A stretch of DNA of 64,000 nt from Gracilimonas sp965227785 (GTDB lineage: Bacteria; Bacteroidota; Rhodothermia; Balneolales; Balneolaceae), in contig NZ_OZ245785.1 in assembly GCF_965227785.1 (NCBI RefSeq), positions 2,542,001 through 2,606,000 on the forward strand. The letters run 5' to 3'. Made by a program: the position numbers and the translations under genes. This document shows, one piece after another, positions 55,905 through 64,000 of the stretch (position 1 is the first letter of the stretch; each line of letters begins with the position of its first letter). The notes below the pieces were generated by a model. The model was not told the DNA's origin. It did not search any database and saw only the letters and a list, made by a program, of their open reading frames with translations.

Positions 55905-56861
55905 ATGCAGTATTTAGATTTTGAACAACCCATTGCCGAACTCGAAGGTAAAATTGAAGAACTCAAAGAACTTTCAAATGTAAGCGATGGCGTATTGGAT
56001 AAAGAGATTGAAAGCCTTAGAAAAAGGGTTGATAAGCTCAGAAAATCTATCTTTAGTAATCTCACCCGCTGGCAAAGAGTGCAGCTGGCTCGTCATCCGG
56101 ACCGCCCTTACACGCTTGATTATATTTACAAAATCACGGAGAATTTCGTAGAGCTTCACGGAGACCGCTACCATGCTGATGACAAAGCTATTGTAGGCGG
56201 CTTGGCTACTATTGACGGGCAATCGGTTATGATTATTGGCCACCAAAAAGGGCGGGATACCAACAGCAGGAAATATCGAAACTTTGGAATGGCTAACCCG
56301 GAAGGGTACCGGAAAGCTCACCGGCTTATGAAGCTTGCCGAAAAGTTTGATATTCCGATTATAACCCTGCTGGATACCCCCGGAGCTTACCCGGGCCTGG
56401 AAGCCGAAGAGCGCGGACAGGCAGAGGCCATCGCCAAAAACTTGAAAATGATGGCCATGCTGAAGGTTCCTTTTGTAACCATTGTAATTGGTGAAGGAGC
56501 CAGTGGCGGAGCAATTGGCATTGGTATGGGGAATGAAGTTTATATGATGGAAAATACCTGGTACTCGGTAATTTCTCCTGAATCCTGTTCTTCCATTCTA
56601 TGGAAAACCTGGGACTACAAAGAGCAGGCTGCAGCTGTTTTAAAACTTACAGCTGTCGACCTTGAGGAACTTGATGTGATTGACGGAGTGATACCTGAGC
56701 CTATGGGTGGAGCCCACCGCGATCATGATGAAGCTGCTGCTGCACTCAAAAAACAAATTTTGCAGAGCTTGAAACGCCTCAAAAAGCTTAAGCCTGAAAA
56801 ACTCATCGAACAGCGGATTGATAAGTATGCCGCTATGGGTGAGTGGAAGGTAGTTAAGTAA
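55905..56861 (+). CDS. accA: Acetyl-CoA carboxylase carboxyltransferase subunit alpha
   Basis: With AccD forms the carboxyltransferase that makes malonyl-CoA. LDFEQPIAELEGKIEELKEL opens the helical domain. The crotonase-like core shows GDRYHADDKAIVGGLATIDG, RNFGMANPEGYRKAHRLM, LDTPGAYPGLEAEERGQAEA, GEGASGGAIGIGMGNEVYM and ENTWYSVISPESCSSILWK. 318 residues, normal. First gene of a seven-gene same-strand run with gaps of 12 bp or less. Confidence 0.97.
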   Translation: MQYLDFEQPIAELEGKIEELKELSNVSDGVLDKEIESLRKRVDKLRKSIFSNLTRWQRVQLARHPDRPYTLDYIYKITENFVELHGDRYHADDKAIVGGLATIDGQSVMIIGHQKGRDTNSRKYRNFGMANPEGYRKAHRLMKLAEKFDIPIITLLDTPGAYPGLEAEERGQAEAIAKNLKMMAMLKVPFVTIVIGEGASGGAIGIGMGNEVYMMENTWYSVISPESCSSILWKTWDYKEQAAAVLKLTAVDLEELDVIDGVIPEPMGGAHRDHDEAAAALKKQILQSLKRLKKLKPEKLIEQRIDKYAAMGEWKVVK

Positions 56862-56866
56862 TTACT

Positions 56867-57304
56867 GTGAAATTCCCTGATAAGCAGCCCATTATTGAAT
56901 TTACGCACCGACTTCGAAGCCGTTATGGCGAGACCGACCGGATGGGATATGCGTATTACGGGCGATATCTGGAATACTTTGAAGTAGCCCGTACAGAGAT
57001 GATTCGCTCTTACGGGCTTTCTTACAGGGAGATGGAAGATTCCGGTGTGATGTTGCCTGTGATTCATGCGGAGCTGGAATATAAAATGCCCATCACCTAC
57101 GACGAGGAAATGCATATTAAAGTGATGGTATATGAAATGCCATCCGTACGGCTTCAGACATTTTATGAAGTAAGGACTTCAGCATTCGATAAGGTGCATG
57201 TATTTGGGGAGGTCACGCTCTGTTTTATGGATCGCGAAACACGAAAACCATTACGGGCCCCCGAAACTTTTCTTCAGGGTATCAAAGGTCAGTTAAGCGA
57301 TTAA
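56867..57304 (+). CDS. Acyl-CoA thioesterase, YbgC/FadM-like hotdog fold
   Basis: 145 residues from GTG. RYGETDRMGYAYYGRYLEYF is the 4HBT motif with the catalytic Asp, followed by VARTEMIRSYGLSYREMEDS. Hydrolyses acyl-CoA or acyl-ACP, likely linked to lipid metabolism given accA 5 bp upstream. Exact substrate unknown. Confidence 0.9.
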   Translation: MKFPDKQPIIEFTHRLRSRYGETDRMGYAYYGRYLEYFEVARTEMIRSYGLSYREMEDSGVMLPVIHAELEYKMPITYDEEMHIKVMVYEMPSVRLQTFYEVRTSAFDKVHVFGEVTLCFMDRETRKPLRAPETFLQGIKGQLSD

Positions 57305-57307
57305 CAG

Positions 57308-57778
57308 GTGTGGAGCCTGCAGGCACATAACAAGCTACTGTATTGGGCTACCCTACCGGCACTGATTCTTTTATTCGTTGCTGCTCTGGGACCCGGAATG
57401 TTCTCAGCATCTTTCACGACGGTTACCAGCTGGCAGTTTGCTGTATTTGATGTACTTTGTCATCAGGATCCGGCTCGCTCATTTACCGTTTCGGGTATTC
57501 AAATGGCCGTATGTGCCCGATGTTTTGGTATTTATAGCGCACTACTAATGGGCTGGATTTTACTACCGGTTTATGCATATTTGGGAAAAGGGAAATCGAA
57601 GGTAGAAAAGGGCTGGTTAATTGCTGCTATTCTGTTAAATTTAGCCGATGTTTCGGGAAACTATTTCGGACTTTGGACGAATACCCTTATCTCAAGGTTT
57701 ATACTGGGAGCTCTTTTTGGGTTGCCATCAGCATTTATCTTGGTAGATGAATTTTTCACACTTAATAATTCGGAGTAA
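57308..57778 (+). CDS. DUF2085 membrane protein
   Basis: 156 residues from GTG with four hydrophobic segments. The DUF2085 signature is clear: DVLCHQDPARSFTVSGIQMA followed by VCARCFGIYSALL. The conserved Cys-His-Gln and CxxC suggest metal binding or redox, but no function is established. 3 bp after the thioesterase. Confidence 0.88.
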   Translation: MWSLQAHNKLLYWATLPALILLFVAALGPGMFSASFTTVTSWQFAVFDVLCHQDPARSFTVSGIQMAVCARCFGIYSALLMGWILLPVYAYLGKGKSKVEKGWLIAAILLNLADVSGNYFGLWTNTLISRFILGALFGLPSAFILVDEFFTLNNSE

Positions 57779-57780
57779 CA

Positions 57781-58338
57781 ATGGATATGGAAAACGAACA
57801 GATACAAGAAAACCCAAGTTATTGGAATTCGGTAATAATAGCCTCTCTGGTAGTGGGTATTGTGGTAACAGCATTCGCTATTATCGGTGGATATATGACC
57901 TTAGGATCTGAGCCATCAGGTTCATTTTTTAGTTCAGCTCAACTTCTTGGAACCATCGGATGTTTGGTGGGGGCTATTGGTGGGGTGCTCGCAAACTGGC
58001 ACTACGCTAAAGAGTATGATATTACATACAAAATCGGCAAGGGTGCATTGATTGGCCTTTTCGTTGGCCTGGGTGCAACCATTGTGTCTGTTATTTTAGG
58101 ACAAATCTGGAATATCATTGACCCGAGTTTTCAGCAAGCTCTTGTAGACTGGAACATCCAGAATATTGAAGCCATGCAAATGCCGGCCGAAGCCAAAGAG
58201 CAAGCTATTTCGGGGATGGAAAATCCTAACTCCGCTAAGAATATTGGAATTCAGGCATTGTTCACGTTCGTTGGGTTAGGAATTATGAACGTAATTTCGG
58301 GCTTAATCGGCGCTAAAATTTTCGCATCAGAAGAGTAA
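57781..58338 (+). CDS. DUF4199-like membrane protein
   Basis: 185 residues, four predicted helices (about 20-42, 55-75, 90-115, 158-180). The layout with a soluble loop containing NIEAMQMPAEAKEQAIS between helices 3 and 4 resembles DUF4199, a Bacteroidota membrane family often next to CPBP or glycosyltransferase genes. Function unknown. Confidence 0.75.
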   Translation: MDMENEQIQENPSYWNSVIIASLVVGIVVTAFAIIGGYMTLGSEPSGSFFSSAQLLGTIGCLVGAIGGVLANWHYAKEYDITYKIGKGALIGLFVGLGATIVSVILGQIWNIIDPSFQQALVDWNIQNIEAMQMPAEAKEQAISGMENPNSAKNIGIQALFTFVGLGIMNVISGLIGAKIFASEE

Positions 58339-58347
58339 AAAAAGTTA

Positions 58348-59304
58348 ATGAACCAGGAAAAAGAGACGGCATCTTCGCACAGTGAGTATCAACAAATCTA
58401 TGAGAACAATAAGCCGACCCCATGGGTAGAACGTAACGGTTTTGCCCACTGGGCAATGGCTATTGGCTGGGTTTTCGTTGCGCTAATTGCGTTTAATGTA
58501 GTTGGGGGCATTGTAGGGTTCGTCGGAGTTTTAGCTACGGCTGAAAGTCTGGATGCACAAACCATGCTGGACGAACTCTCCTCTAACTTCGATATTCTTT
58601 TCCTGGCAAACTCTTCGGGGCAAATTCTGATTATGGCACTGGCTACCTTGCTGGTAGTCAAACTTCACGCTGTTAAAGGAGATCGTAAAGAATTCCTCAG
58701 GATGAAGCTTTCTGGTAATGTTTGGCAGGTTACCGCTCTGGCTGCCGTTCTGTTTGTTGTTGCTCAGCCCACTATTCTGTTTTTAGGTTGGCTGAATTCC
58801 TTTCTCCCGGTACCCGAAGCCATGGCTCAAATGCAGGAAACGATGGCCGAAATGATTTCAAGTTTTTTAAAATCTGATAATGCTTTGCTTCTGGGGGTGT
58901 TTCATATTGGTCTGGTTCCGGCTGTTTGTGAAGAGATTATGTACCGCGGGTATGTTCAGCGTGCCTTTGAAAAAAGCTGGGGTATTACGGCTGCTATATT
59001 AATATCCGGGGCTATATTTGGAGCCTATCACCTGCAGATTTCGAACTTTCTACCGCTTGCAACTCTGGGTATTTTTCTGGCTTATGTTACCTATATATCC
59101 GACAGTCTTATTCCGGCTATGGTTGCCCATTTTGTAAATAATGGAGGGCAGGTTATTGCCAGTAGTTTTTACCCGGAAATGCTGGATGAGAAAATCACCC
59201 CGGAAATGGACATTCCGGTTCTTTTGGTAATTGGCAGTATCGTTTTAACCACAGGTTTGCTTTATTACCTGTACACGTTGAAACCAAAAGAGCAGGAAAT
59301 ATGA
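58348..59304 (+). CDS. CPBP-family intramembrane glutamic protease
   Basis: 318 residues, about eight transmembrane helices. Catalytic motifs: CEEIMYRGYVQRAF (EExxxR), GAYHLQISNF (second His) and VAHFVNNGGQ (third). Related to Rce1/abortive-infection-like CAAX proteases. Substrate unknown. Overlaps the DUF2007 gene by 4 bp. Confidence 0.92.
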   Translation: MNQEKETASSHSEYQQIYENNKPTPWVERNGFAHWAMAIGWVFVALIAFNVVGGIVGFVGVLATAESLDAQTMLDELSSNFDILFLANSSGQILIMALATLLVVKLHAVKGDRKEFLRMKLSGNVWQVTALAAVLFVVAQPTILFLGWLNSFLPVPEAMAQMQETMAEMISSFLKSDNALLLGVFHIGLVPAVCEEIMYRGYVQRAFEKSWGITAAILISGAIFGAYHLQISNFLPLATLGIFLAYVTYISDSLIPAMVAHFVNNGGQVIASSFYPEMLDEKITPEMDIPVLLVIGSIVLTTGLLYYLYTLKPKEQEI

Positions 59305-59582
59305 GTTTTTTTTCCAATACCCCAAAGCCAAATGATATCGATAACTGGGTGTGTGTGCTTGAAGGCAGCACAGACCTGGAAATTGAAATGGCTAAGAATT
59401 ACCTCTCTAACCTGAAGATTCCTTCTAATATACTATCAAAACGGGATTCCGCTTATAGCCTCAACGTAAGTGAAATGGCGATGGTGTATTTATATGTGCC
59501 TAAGGAGTTTGAGAAAAAAGCCCGGAAAGCACTGGAAGAACTCGAAGAAGAGAATCCCGATTTCAATCCTGATACAGAATAA
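59301..59582 (+). CDS. DUF2007-like small protein
   Basis: 93 residues: WVCVLEGSTDLEIEMAKNYL followed by SNLKIPSNILSKRD and YLYVPKEFEKKARKALEELE. This matches the ferredoxin-like DUF2007 (putative signal-transducing) family. Acidic tail. It overlaps the CPBP stop by 4 bp and precedes cdsA by 12 bp. Confidence 0.8.
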   Translation: MSFFSNTPKPNDIDNWVCVLEGSTDLEIEMAKNYLSNLKIPSNILSKRDSAYSLNVSEMAMVYLYVPKEFEKKARKALEELEEENPDFNPDTE

Positions 59583-59594
59583 CCGGAGTTTAAC

Positions 59595-60416
59595 TTGAGT
59601 GAACTTGTAAAACGCATCCTTTTTGCGGTACCCGCAGCTATATTATTTATTTTCTTAACATGGATGGGAGGCTGGTACTTTAAAGGTCTCGTCATTCTTA
59701 TAGGATTTTTTATTCAGCAGGAAGTAATGCGGCTGATGAGTAGTGCAGGTAATCCAACCGACCAATACTTTCCCTACACCATAGGTTTATGGGTTATGCT
59801 GTTTCCGGTACTTCCCTTTGCTTTTGAAATAGGATTGGGAATCCTGTTGCTCATCATCGCCATTCAAACCTTTGATACCACCGAAGAAAGTATTTCCAAA
59901 CTAAGCAGTTCTTTTTTTGCGGGACTGTATGCCCCGGCTGGACTGCTTTGCCTGATGCTGATCCGTGATCTTGGAACCAATGAAACCGGATTCCTGCTCA
60001 CACTGGCTGCTGTACTTATGGTATGGGGCGGAGATGTATTTGCCTATTTCGGAGGTCGTTCGTTCGGGAAGAGAAAACTTGCTCCATCCATCAGTCCCAA
60101 TAAAACATGGGAAGGTTTTATATCCGGTTATTTTGGTTGCTTTGTGGGGCTGGCCATAGCTTTGTATGCCATACCTTTTGAAACAACCGTAACCATGACT
60201 TTAACGCTTCCACTTATTTTATTGGTGGGCACTTTTGGTCCAATTGGTGATTTAATTGAAAGTAAAATCAAAAGAAAAGCCGGAGTAAAAGATTCTTCTG
60301 ACTTACTTCCCGGACATGGTGGTTTTTTCGACCGTTTTGATGCGCTCCTGCTGGTAGCTCCCGCCGTATATATTTATTTACAGCTCATTCAGAAATTTGG
60401 ATATGTCTCATTTTAA
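59595..60416 (+). CDS. cdsA: Phosphatidate cytidylyltransferase
   Basis: Makes CDP-diacylglycerol, precursor of all phospholipids. 273 residues from TTG with seven or so helices. The C-terminal signature is present: SISPNKTWEGFISGYFGC, IGDLIESKIKRKAGVKDSSD and LLPGHGGFFDRFDALL (metal ligands). Overlaps the epimerase start by 14 bp. Confidence 0.95.
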   Translation: MSELVKRILFAVPAAILFIFLTWMGGWYFKGLVILIGFFIQQEVMRLMSSAGNPTDQYFPYTIGLWVMLFPVLPFAFEIGLGILLLIIAIQTFDTTEESISKLSSSFFAGLYAPAGLLCLMLIRDLGTNETGFLLTLAAVLMVWGGDVFAYFGGRSFGKRKLAPSISPNKTWEGFISGYFGCFVGLAIALYAIPFETTVTMTLTLPLILLVGTFGPIGDLIESKIKRKAGVKDSSDLLPGHGGFFDRFDALLLVAPAVYIYLQLIQKFGYVSF

Positions 60417-61428
60417 AATCGATTGGGAAGTATTCCCACTCAAACTAAAAGAAGTTTTTACCATATCAAGAGGATCGAAGTCAGAAGTACCCAACGTATT
60501 TCTCTCTATAACCAAAGATGGATTTACCGGTTATGGTGAAGCTGGTCCTAATACACGCTATAATGAGACCCCGGATAAAGTAAAAGAGTACTTTGCCGCG
60601 TTGCCCGGTGATTTTTTTGATGAAATTAAACAAGCAGAAGAAATACCCGAAAAGCTGGAAGATCTGAATCTGACTCCGATTCAATCGGCAAAATGTGCAA
60701 TTGAAATGGCGTGGCTGGATTGGTGGGCTAAGTCAGAAGGTAAACCTCTTTGGGAATTGTGGGATATAGACTCCCCGGCGGGCCCGATAACTTCATACAC
60801 CATCGGCCTCGATACGCCGGAGAGAATGCAGCAGAAAATTCAGGAAGCCGGTCAATATCCGGTTTATAAGATCAAGCTGGGCACAGACAGAGACCGTGAG
60901 ATTATTCAGGCTATAAGAGAAGTCACGAACAAGCCGCTTCGGGTGGACGCCAATGAAGGCTGGACAACACTGGATCAGGCTAAAAGGGAGATTGAGTTTT
61001 TAGCCACTCAAAATGTTGAGCTGATTGAACAGCCTATGCCGGCGGATGAGTTTGAGCTCATGAAAGAGTTAAAAAAATGGTCTCCTTTACCATTGGCAGC
61101 TGATGAAAGTTTTCGGGGGAATGAAGATCTGCAGGAGATATCCGAAGCTTTCCATGTGATTAACATCAAGTTGATGAAAATTGGCAGTTTGGTAAAAGCA
61201 AGACAGGTACTCAAAAAAGCCCGCTCATTAGGAATGGAAGTGATGATAGGGTGTATGATCGAAAGTTCTTTGGCCAATGCGGCCGGAGCACTTCTGGCAC
61301 TTGAAGCTGATTATGCTGACCTGGACGGACATCTTTTAATCGGTAATGATCCGTTTGGTGGTTTAACAGTGCTGGAATCAGGAGAGATTGAATTATCGGA
61401 GAAGCCGGGCTTCGGTGTAAGCAAGTGA
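60403..61428 (+). CDS. Dipeptide epimerase of the enolase superfamily (L-Ala-D/L-Glu epimerase-like)
   Basis: 341 residues from the ATG at 60403. Enolase-superfamily MLE/AEE pattern: the KxK base in VYKIKLG, metal ligands in RVDANEGW, LIEQPMP and AADESF, the second lysine in INIKLMKIGSL, and a GCMIESSL capping segment. Acts probably on murein-derived dipeptides; other epimerase or MenC-like roles are less likely because the DANEGW and KIG motifs fit AEE better. Translation coupled to cdsA by a 14-bp overlap. Confidence 0.87.
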   Translation: MSHFKIDWEVFPLKLKEVFTISRGSKSEVPNVFLSITKDGFTGYGEAGPNTRYNETPDKVKEYFAALPGDFFDEIKQAEEIPEKLEDLNLTPIQSAKCAIEMAWLDWWAKSEGKPLWELWDIDSPAGPITSYTIGLDTPERMQQKIQEAGQYPVYKIKLGTDRDREIIQAIREVTNKPLRVDANEGWTTLDQAKREIEFLATQNVELIEQPMPADEFELMKELKKWSPLPLAADESFRGNEDLQEISEAFHVINIKLMKIGSLVKARQVLKKARSLGMEVMIGCMIESSLANAAGALLALEADYADLDGHLLIGNDPFGGLTVLESGEIELSEKPGFGVSK

Positions 61429-61479
61429 ATGTTTTTATCGCCGGATGTGGTTTGATATGAAAACAAAGAAACCAGGATT

Positions 61480-62376
61480 ATGAATATTCTTATTACCGGT
61501 GGAACAGGCTTTATTGGCGAAGAACTCAGAACCATGCTGCTTAAGCAGGGACATAACCTGGTTATTGTGAGCCGAAGCCCTAAAAAATACGAAGACGAAG
61601 CCGCTAAAAATCAACGATTCATTAGCTGGGATGATGACCTTGCCACCGAGATGAATGAAATAGATGGGGTCATAAACCTGGCAGGAGAAAACCTGTTCGG
61701 TCAACGCTGGACGGATGCGGTCAAAAAAAGAATTATGGATAGCCGGGTTCAATCGACCAGGCAGTTGGTGGATGCCATCAAGGAAGCTGATCAAAAACCG
61801 GATGTTTTTGTGTCTGCTTCTGCCTCCGGAATTTATGGCAACCGTGGCGATGACGTATTAGATGAGGGTGAGTCACACGGAAATGATTTTTTGGCTGAAG
61901 TATGTGAGGCGTGGGAAGCGGAGTCCCAGAAAGCAACGGAATTCGGGGTTCGAGTAGTTAACCCGCGTATTGGAATTGTACTGGAGAAAGGGGGGGGAGC
62001 CCTGGGAAAAATGATCCCGCCCTTTCAGTTTATGGTAGGTGGACCTATAGGCAGCGGAGAACAATACATGAGTTGGATTCATCGTACGGATTTATGCAAG
62101 GCACTTACTTTCCCATTGATGAATCAAGAGCTTTCTGGAGCTTATAATGTGTGCTCTCCTAACCCGGTTACAATGAATGAATTTGCTGACACGCTGGGCA
62201 ATGTGATGAACCGTCCTTCCATATTCCGGGTACCAACATTCGCCTTGGATATTGTATTGGGTGAAGCCGCTAAGCCGGTAACCGACAGCATTCGCATGCA
62301 ACCGAAGAAGTTGCAAGTTGCGGAATTCGACTTTCATTTTGAATACCTGGAAGAAGCTCTCGCTGATATTGTGTAA
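61480..62376 (+). CDS. TIGR01777-family epimerase-like NAD(P)-binding protein (YfcH/SulA-like)
   Basis: 298 residues. The N-terminal Rossmann motif is ILITGGTGFIGEEL (3-16), followed by GVINLAGENLFGQRWT, the diagnostic SASGIYGNRGDDVL and PRIGIVLEKGGGALGKMIPP. The usual YxxxK of extended SDRs is replaced by a family-specific pattern. Role unclear; in many bacteria it is a lone oxidoreductase-like gene. Its stop is followed at once by a heptad repeat arm. Confidence 0.9.
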   Translation: MNILITGGTGFIGEELRTMLLKQGHNLVIVSRSPKKYEDEAAKNQRFISWDDDLATEMNEIDGVINLAGENLFGQRWTDAVKKRIMDSRVQSTRQLVDAIKEADQKPDVFVSASASGIYGNRGDDVLDEGESHGNDFLAEVCEAWEAESQKATEFGVRVVNPRIGIVLEKGGGALGKMIPPFQFMVGGPIGSGEQYMSWIHRTDLCKALTFPLMNQELSGAYNVCSPNPVTMNEFADTLGNVMNRPSIFRVPTFALDIVLGEAAKPVTDSIRMQPKKLQVAEFDFHFEYLEEALADIV

Positions 62377-62377
62377 A

Positions 62378-62521
62378 AGGTGTTAGGGGCAAGGTTTTAG
62401 TGGTGCGCTTTCAATCATACGGATAGAGTTGGATCAGGAGTTGTGCTGGAAGATATACGTGACGATTCTCGCTTAAGATCCGGGTGCCCCACTAAAACCT
62501 AACACCTTAACCCTAAAACCT
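62378..62521. repeat. Inverted heptad repeat between convergent genes
   Basis: Left arm: AGGTGTT, AGGGGCA, AGGTTTT (62378-62398), then AGTGG. Right arm: CCACT, AAAACCT, AACACCT, TAACCCT, AAAACCT (62489-62521). The arms are reverse complements except that the left carries one extra 7-bp unit (AGGGGCA). The loop is about 85 bp. The arms abut both stop codons. Confidence 0.75.
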
Positions 62522-62522
62522 A

Positions 62523-64000
62523 TTACTCCCTGTTAATCGTCCAGCAGCGCAGACCTTCTCTTGTTTGGGCAATCAGCTCTTTCTGCCCATCACCATTTAA
62601 ATCTGTTATGATCGGATACTTCATACCTGATGTAGGTATTCCGAACAAACGCTCACCGGTCAGTATTTCCCATGCATAAAGCCGTCCGAACTCTGCCAGG
62701 GCTACAAGCTCGAGCGTATTATCGGCATTAATATCGATAAGCTGGGGTGCAAAAGTTGTGGAAGCGGGCTGACCTAAACTTTTTGTAAACCGGAGCTCTC
62801 CTTCTTTGTTGTATAAAAACAGTGAGCCATTCAAACTTTGGGTGATCAATAAATCATTCCGGAAAAACCCGGTGCTGTCTCTGAGTAAAATATTCTCTTG
62901 GTAATCAACGGATGAGAGTTCGTTATTGGCCACATAAAGAGATCGGATAGATACAGAGTCTTCAGAAATGGTAGTTGCCAGGGAATCACTGAAAACAGGA
63001 TTAATGCCTAACGAATAAAGATAGCCATCGGCGGCACTGGCCGTTACCTGGTTTTCGAAAACAAGGGGAGAATGGGTAAAACGTGCGTTCACAAACTGCG
63101 GATATCCGGGACGAGTGGTACCGCTTCGTAACCAGCTGTGCAAGGCGTTTTCAGAAAAGGTCCAGACCGACCACACATCATCCAGGATAGAAAAAACCGG
63201 CTGTGATTGAACGGTGGCGTTCGTGTTTTGAGGCCATCCGCGAACGTTTTCACCTCTTCCATCCAATACATGTACTTTGCGGTCTTCGGTGGCTACAACA
63301 ATTTCAGGCACACCGTTTCTAAGTACATCCTGAACCAAAATAGGGGCGGTAATCGGTTCATTCATATCAAGCGGGAAACGCGGTAGCAGGTTGCCGTTTT
63401 CATTCCAGGCAAAGATTTTTGATCCGGCTGCCAGAAATATGATTTGCTGACCATTACCATACCAGTCGTATAATTGCGGTCCGCCTACAGGTTCAAGTCC
63501 ACCGGTTGATGTTTGCATGGCAATGGTACCATCCAGAGCAAGAGCCATCACTCTGCCATCCTGAGTCGAGAAGATAATTTCATCCGTACTGCTTCCAACT
63601 AAGTCACCTAAAACAGGTTTACCACTTAGCTCAAAATTGGATAAAGGCATCACCCATAATTCTTCATAGGGCAGGCTTGAACCTTCTTTGGAGTAAGAAT
63701 TCACGGTGAGGTCAATGGCATTGTCACCGGCAGTCATTGTCATCGTTGTGATATCGAAGCGGCTGAGTAAACCGGCAATAGAAGTTTCCGTCTTCACATA
63801 GGGCCTGATGAACTGCAGAAAATCGCTGGACGCTGACCACACAAATCCGCTGACTTCCTCAGGGAGGTTATTCCGGACTGTTGAATAGGTTTCGTCATAA
63901 TAAATTACCCGGCGGCGAATCCGGTCCGCATTTACGCTTTCAGCCAGTCCTTTTCGCTTTGCAATCACAACAACATCATTTGAAAAGGCAAGGTAGAAAT
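62523..64000 (-). CDS. Beta-propeller (FG-GAP/PQQ-like) protein, partial (N-terminus beyond window)
   Basis: The frame is open to the window edge (...FYLAFSNDVVVIAKRKGLAE), so a GTG near 63968 is not a real start. About 490 C-terminal residues are present. Repeats such as VLGDLVGSSTDEIIFSTQDG, LVQDVLRNGVPEIVVATEDR, LIDINADNTLELVALAEFGR and ITDLNGDGQKELIAQTREGL show the D-x-N-x-D-G calcium-type turns of FG-GAP/VCBS blades. No sorting tail is visible; it ends GLRCWTINRE. Probably extracytoplasmic. Function unknown. Confidence 0.8.
   Translation of the reverse strand, partial: FYLAFSNDVVVIAKRKGLAESVNADRIRRRVIYYDETYSTVRNNLPEEVSGFVWSASSDFLQFIRPYVKTETSIAGLLSRFDITTMTMTAGDNAIDLTVNSYSKEGSSLPYEELWVMPLSNFELSGKPVLGDLVGSSTDEIIFSTQDGRVMALALDGTIAMQTSTGGLEPVGGPQLYDWYGNGQQIIFLAAGSKIFAWNENGNLLPRFPLDMNEPITAPILVQDVLRNGVPEIVVATEDRKVHVLDGRGENVRGWPQNTNATVQSQPVFSILDDVWSVWTFSENALHSWLRSGTTRPGYPQFVNARFTHSPLVFENQVTASAADGYLYSLGINPVFSDSLATTISEDSVSIRSLYVANNELSSVDYQENILLRDSTGFFRNDLLITQSLNGSLFLYNKEGELRFTKSLGQPASTTFAPQLIDINADNTLELVALAEFGRLYAWEILTGERLFGIPTSGMKYPIITDLNGDGQKELIAQTREGLRCWTINRE

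Noticed and set aside
58348..59304. CPBP protease as a phage-defence or bacteriocin-immunity gene
   Set aside because: Context is accA, cdsA and small membrane genes in a tight run, typical of lipid housekeeping rather than a defence island.

Overview
The window looks like a chromosomal segment of a marine-type Bacteroidota relative, most likely Balneolota/Balneolaceae (Gracilimonas/Balneola-like). Signs of this are type IX secretion (T9SS) C-terminal sorting tails, a PorZ-like protein, small families such as DUF4834 and DUF4199, TAnnTTTG-type promoter boxes and few Shine-Dalgarno sites. The phylum call is inference from gene content and was not tested against a database. There is no prophage, CRISPR array, integrase or complete insertion sequence. 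Most of the window is core housekeeping DNA.

Layout. 1-1.2 kb: partial secreted MsrA, a decayed RAYT-type transposase containing a perfect palindrome, and tRNA-Leu(GAG). 1.5-6.8 kb (minus strand): an unknown gene and prmC, then a 380-bp gap with four DnaA-box-like sites, then dnaA-folB-folK-deoxynucleoside kinase-DUF4834-TPR. The gap is a candidate oriC or dnaA autoregulatory region. 7-22 kb: mixed housekeeping genes (outer-membrane barrel, HAD phosphatase, eno, tandem DUF3592 protein, recF-DUF721-YbbR, SDR, carbonic anhydrase, typA, a frameshifted T9SS cargo protein, recG).

22.2-41.1 kb: one uninterrupted translation block, rpsL-rpsG-fusA-tuf followed by the S10/spc/alpha ribosomal protein genes through secY, map, infA, rpmJ, rpoA and rplQ. 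rpmD (L30) is missing from its usual place between rpsE and rplO. 41.4-46.8 kb: a complete rRNA operon (16S, tRNA-Ile, tRNA-Ala, 23S, 5S) with its own promoter, a terminator, and inverted repeats around 16S and 23S that should form RNase III processing stems.

47-55.8 kb: PorZ-like T9SS protein followed by surface-glycan genes (a GT2 fused to a degenerate sugar-transferase domain, a canonical phosphoglycosyl transferase, a dolichol-phosphate-mannose-synthase-like GT2), with a lipoprotein and tgt between them. 55.9-62.4 kb: lipid and membrane run (accA, thioesterase, DUF2085, DUF4199, CPBP protease, DUF2007, cdsA), then a dipeptide epimerase and a TIGR01777 epimerase-like protein. 62.5-64 kb: a partial propeller-like gene leaving the window.

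The least explained signal is a set of degenerate 7-bp-periodic repeats immediately 3' of genes, present in all three convergent intergenic gaps longer than 90 bp. In two of these gaps the arms are inverted and differ by exactly one heptad. I found no convincing new defence or metabolic system.
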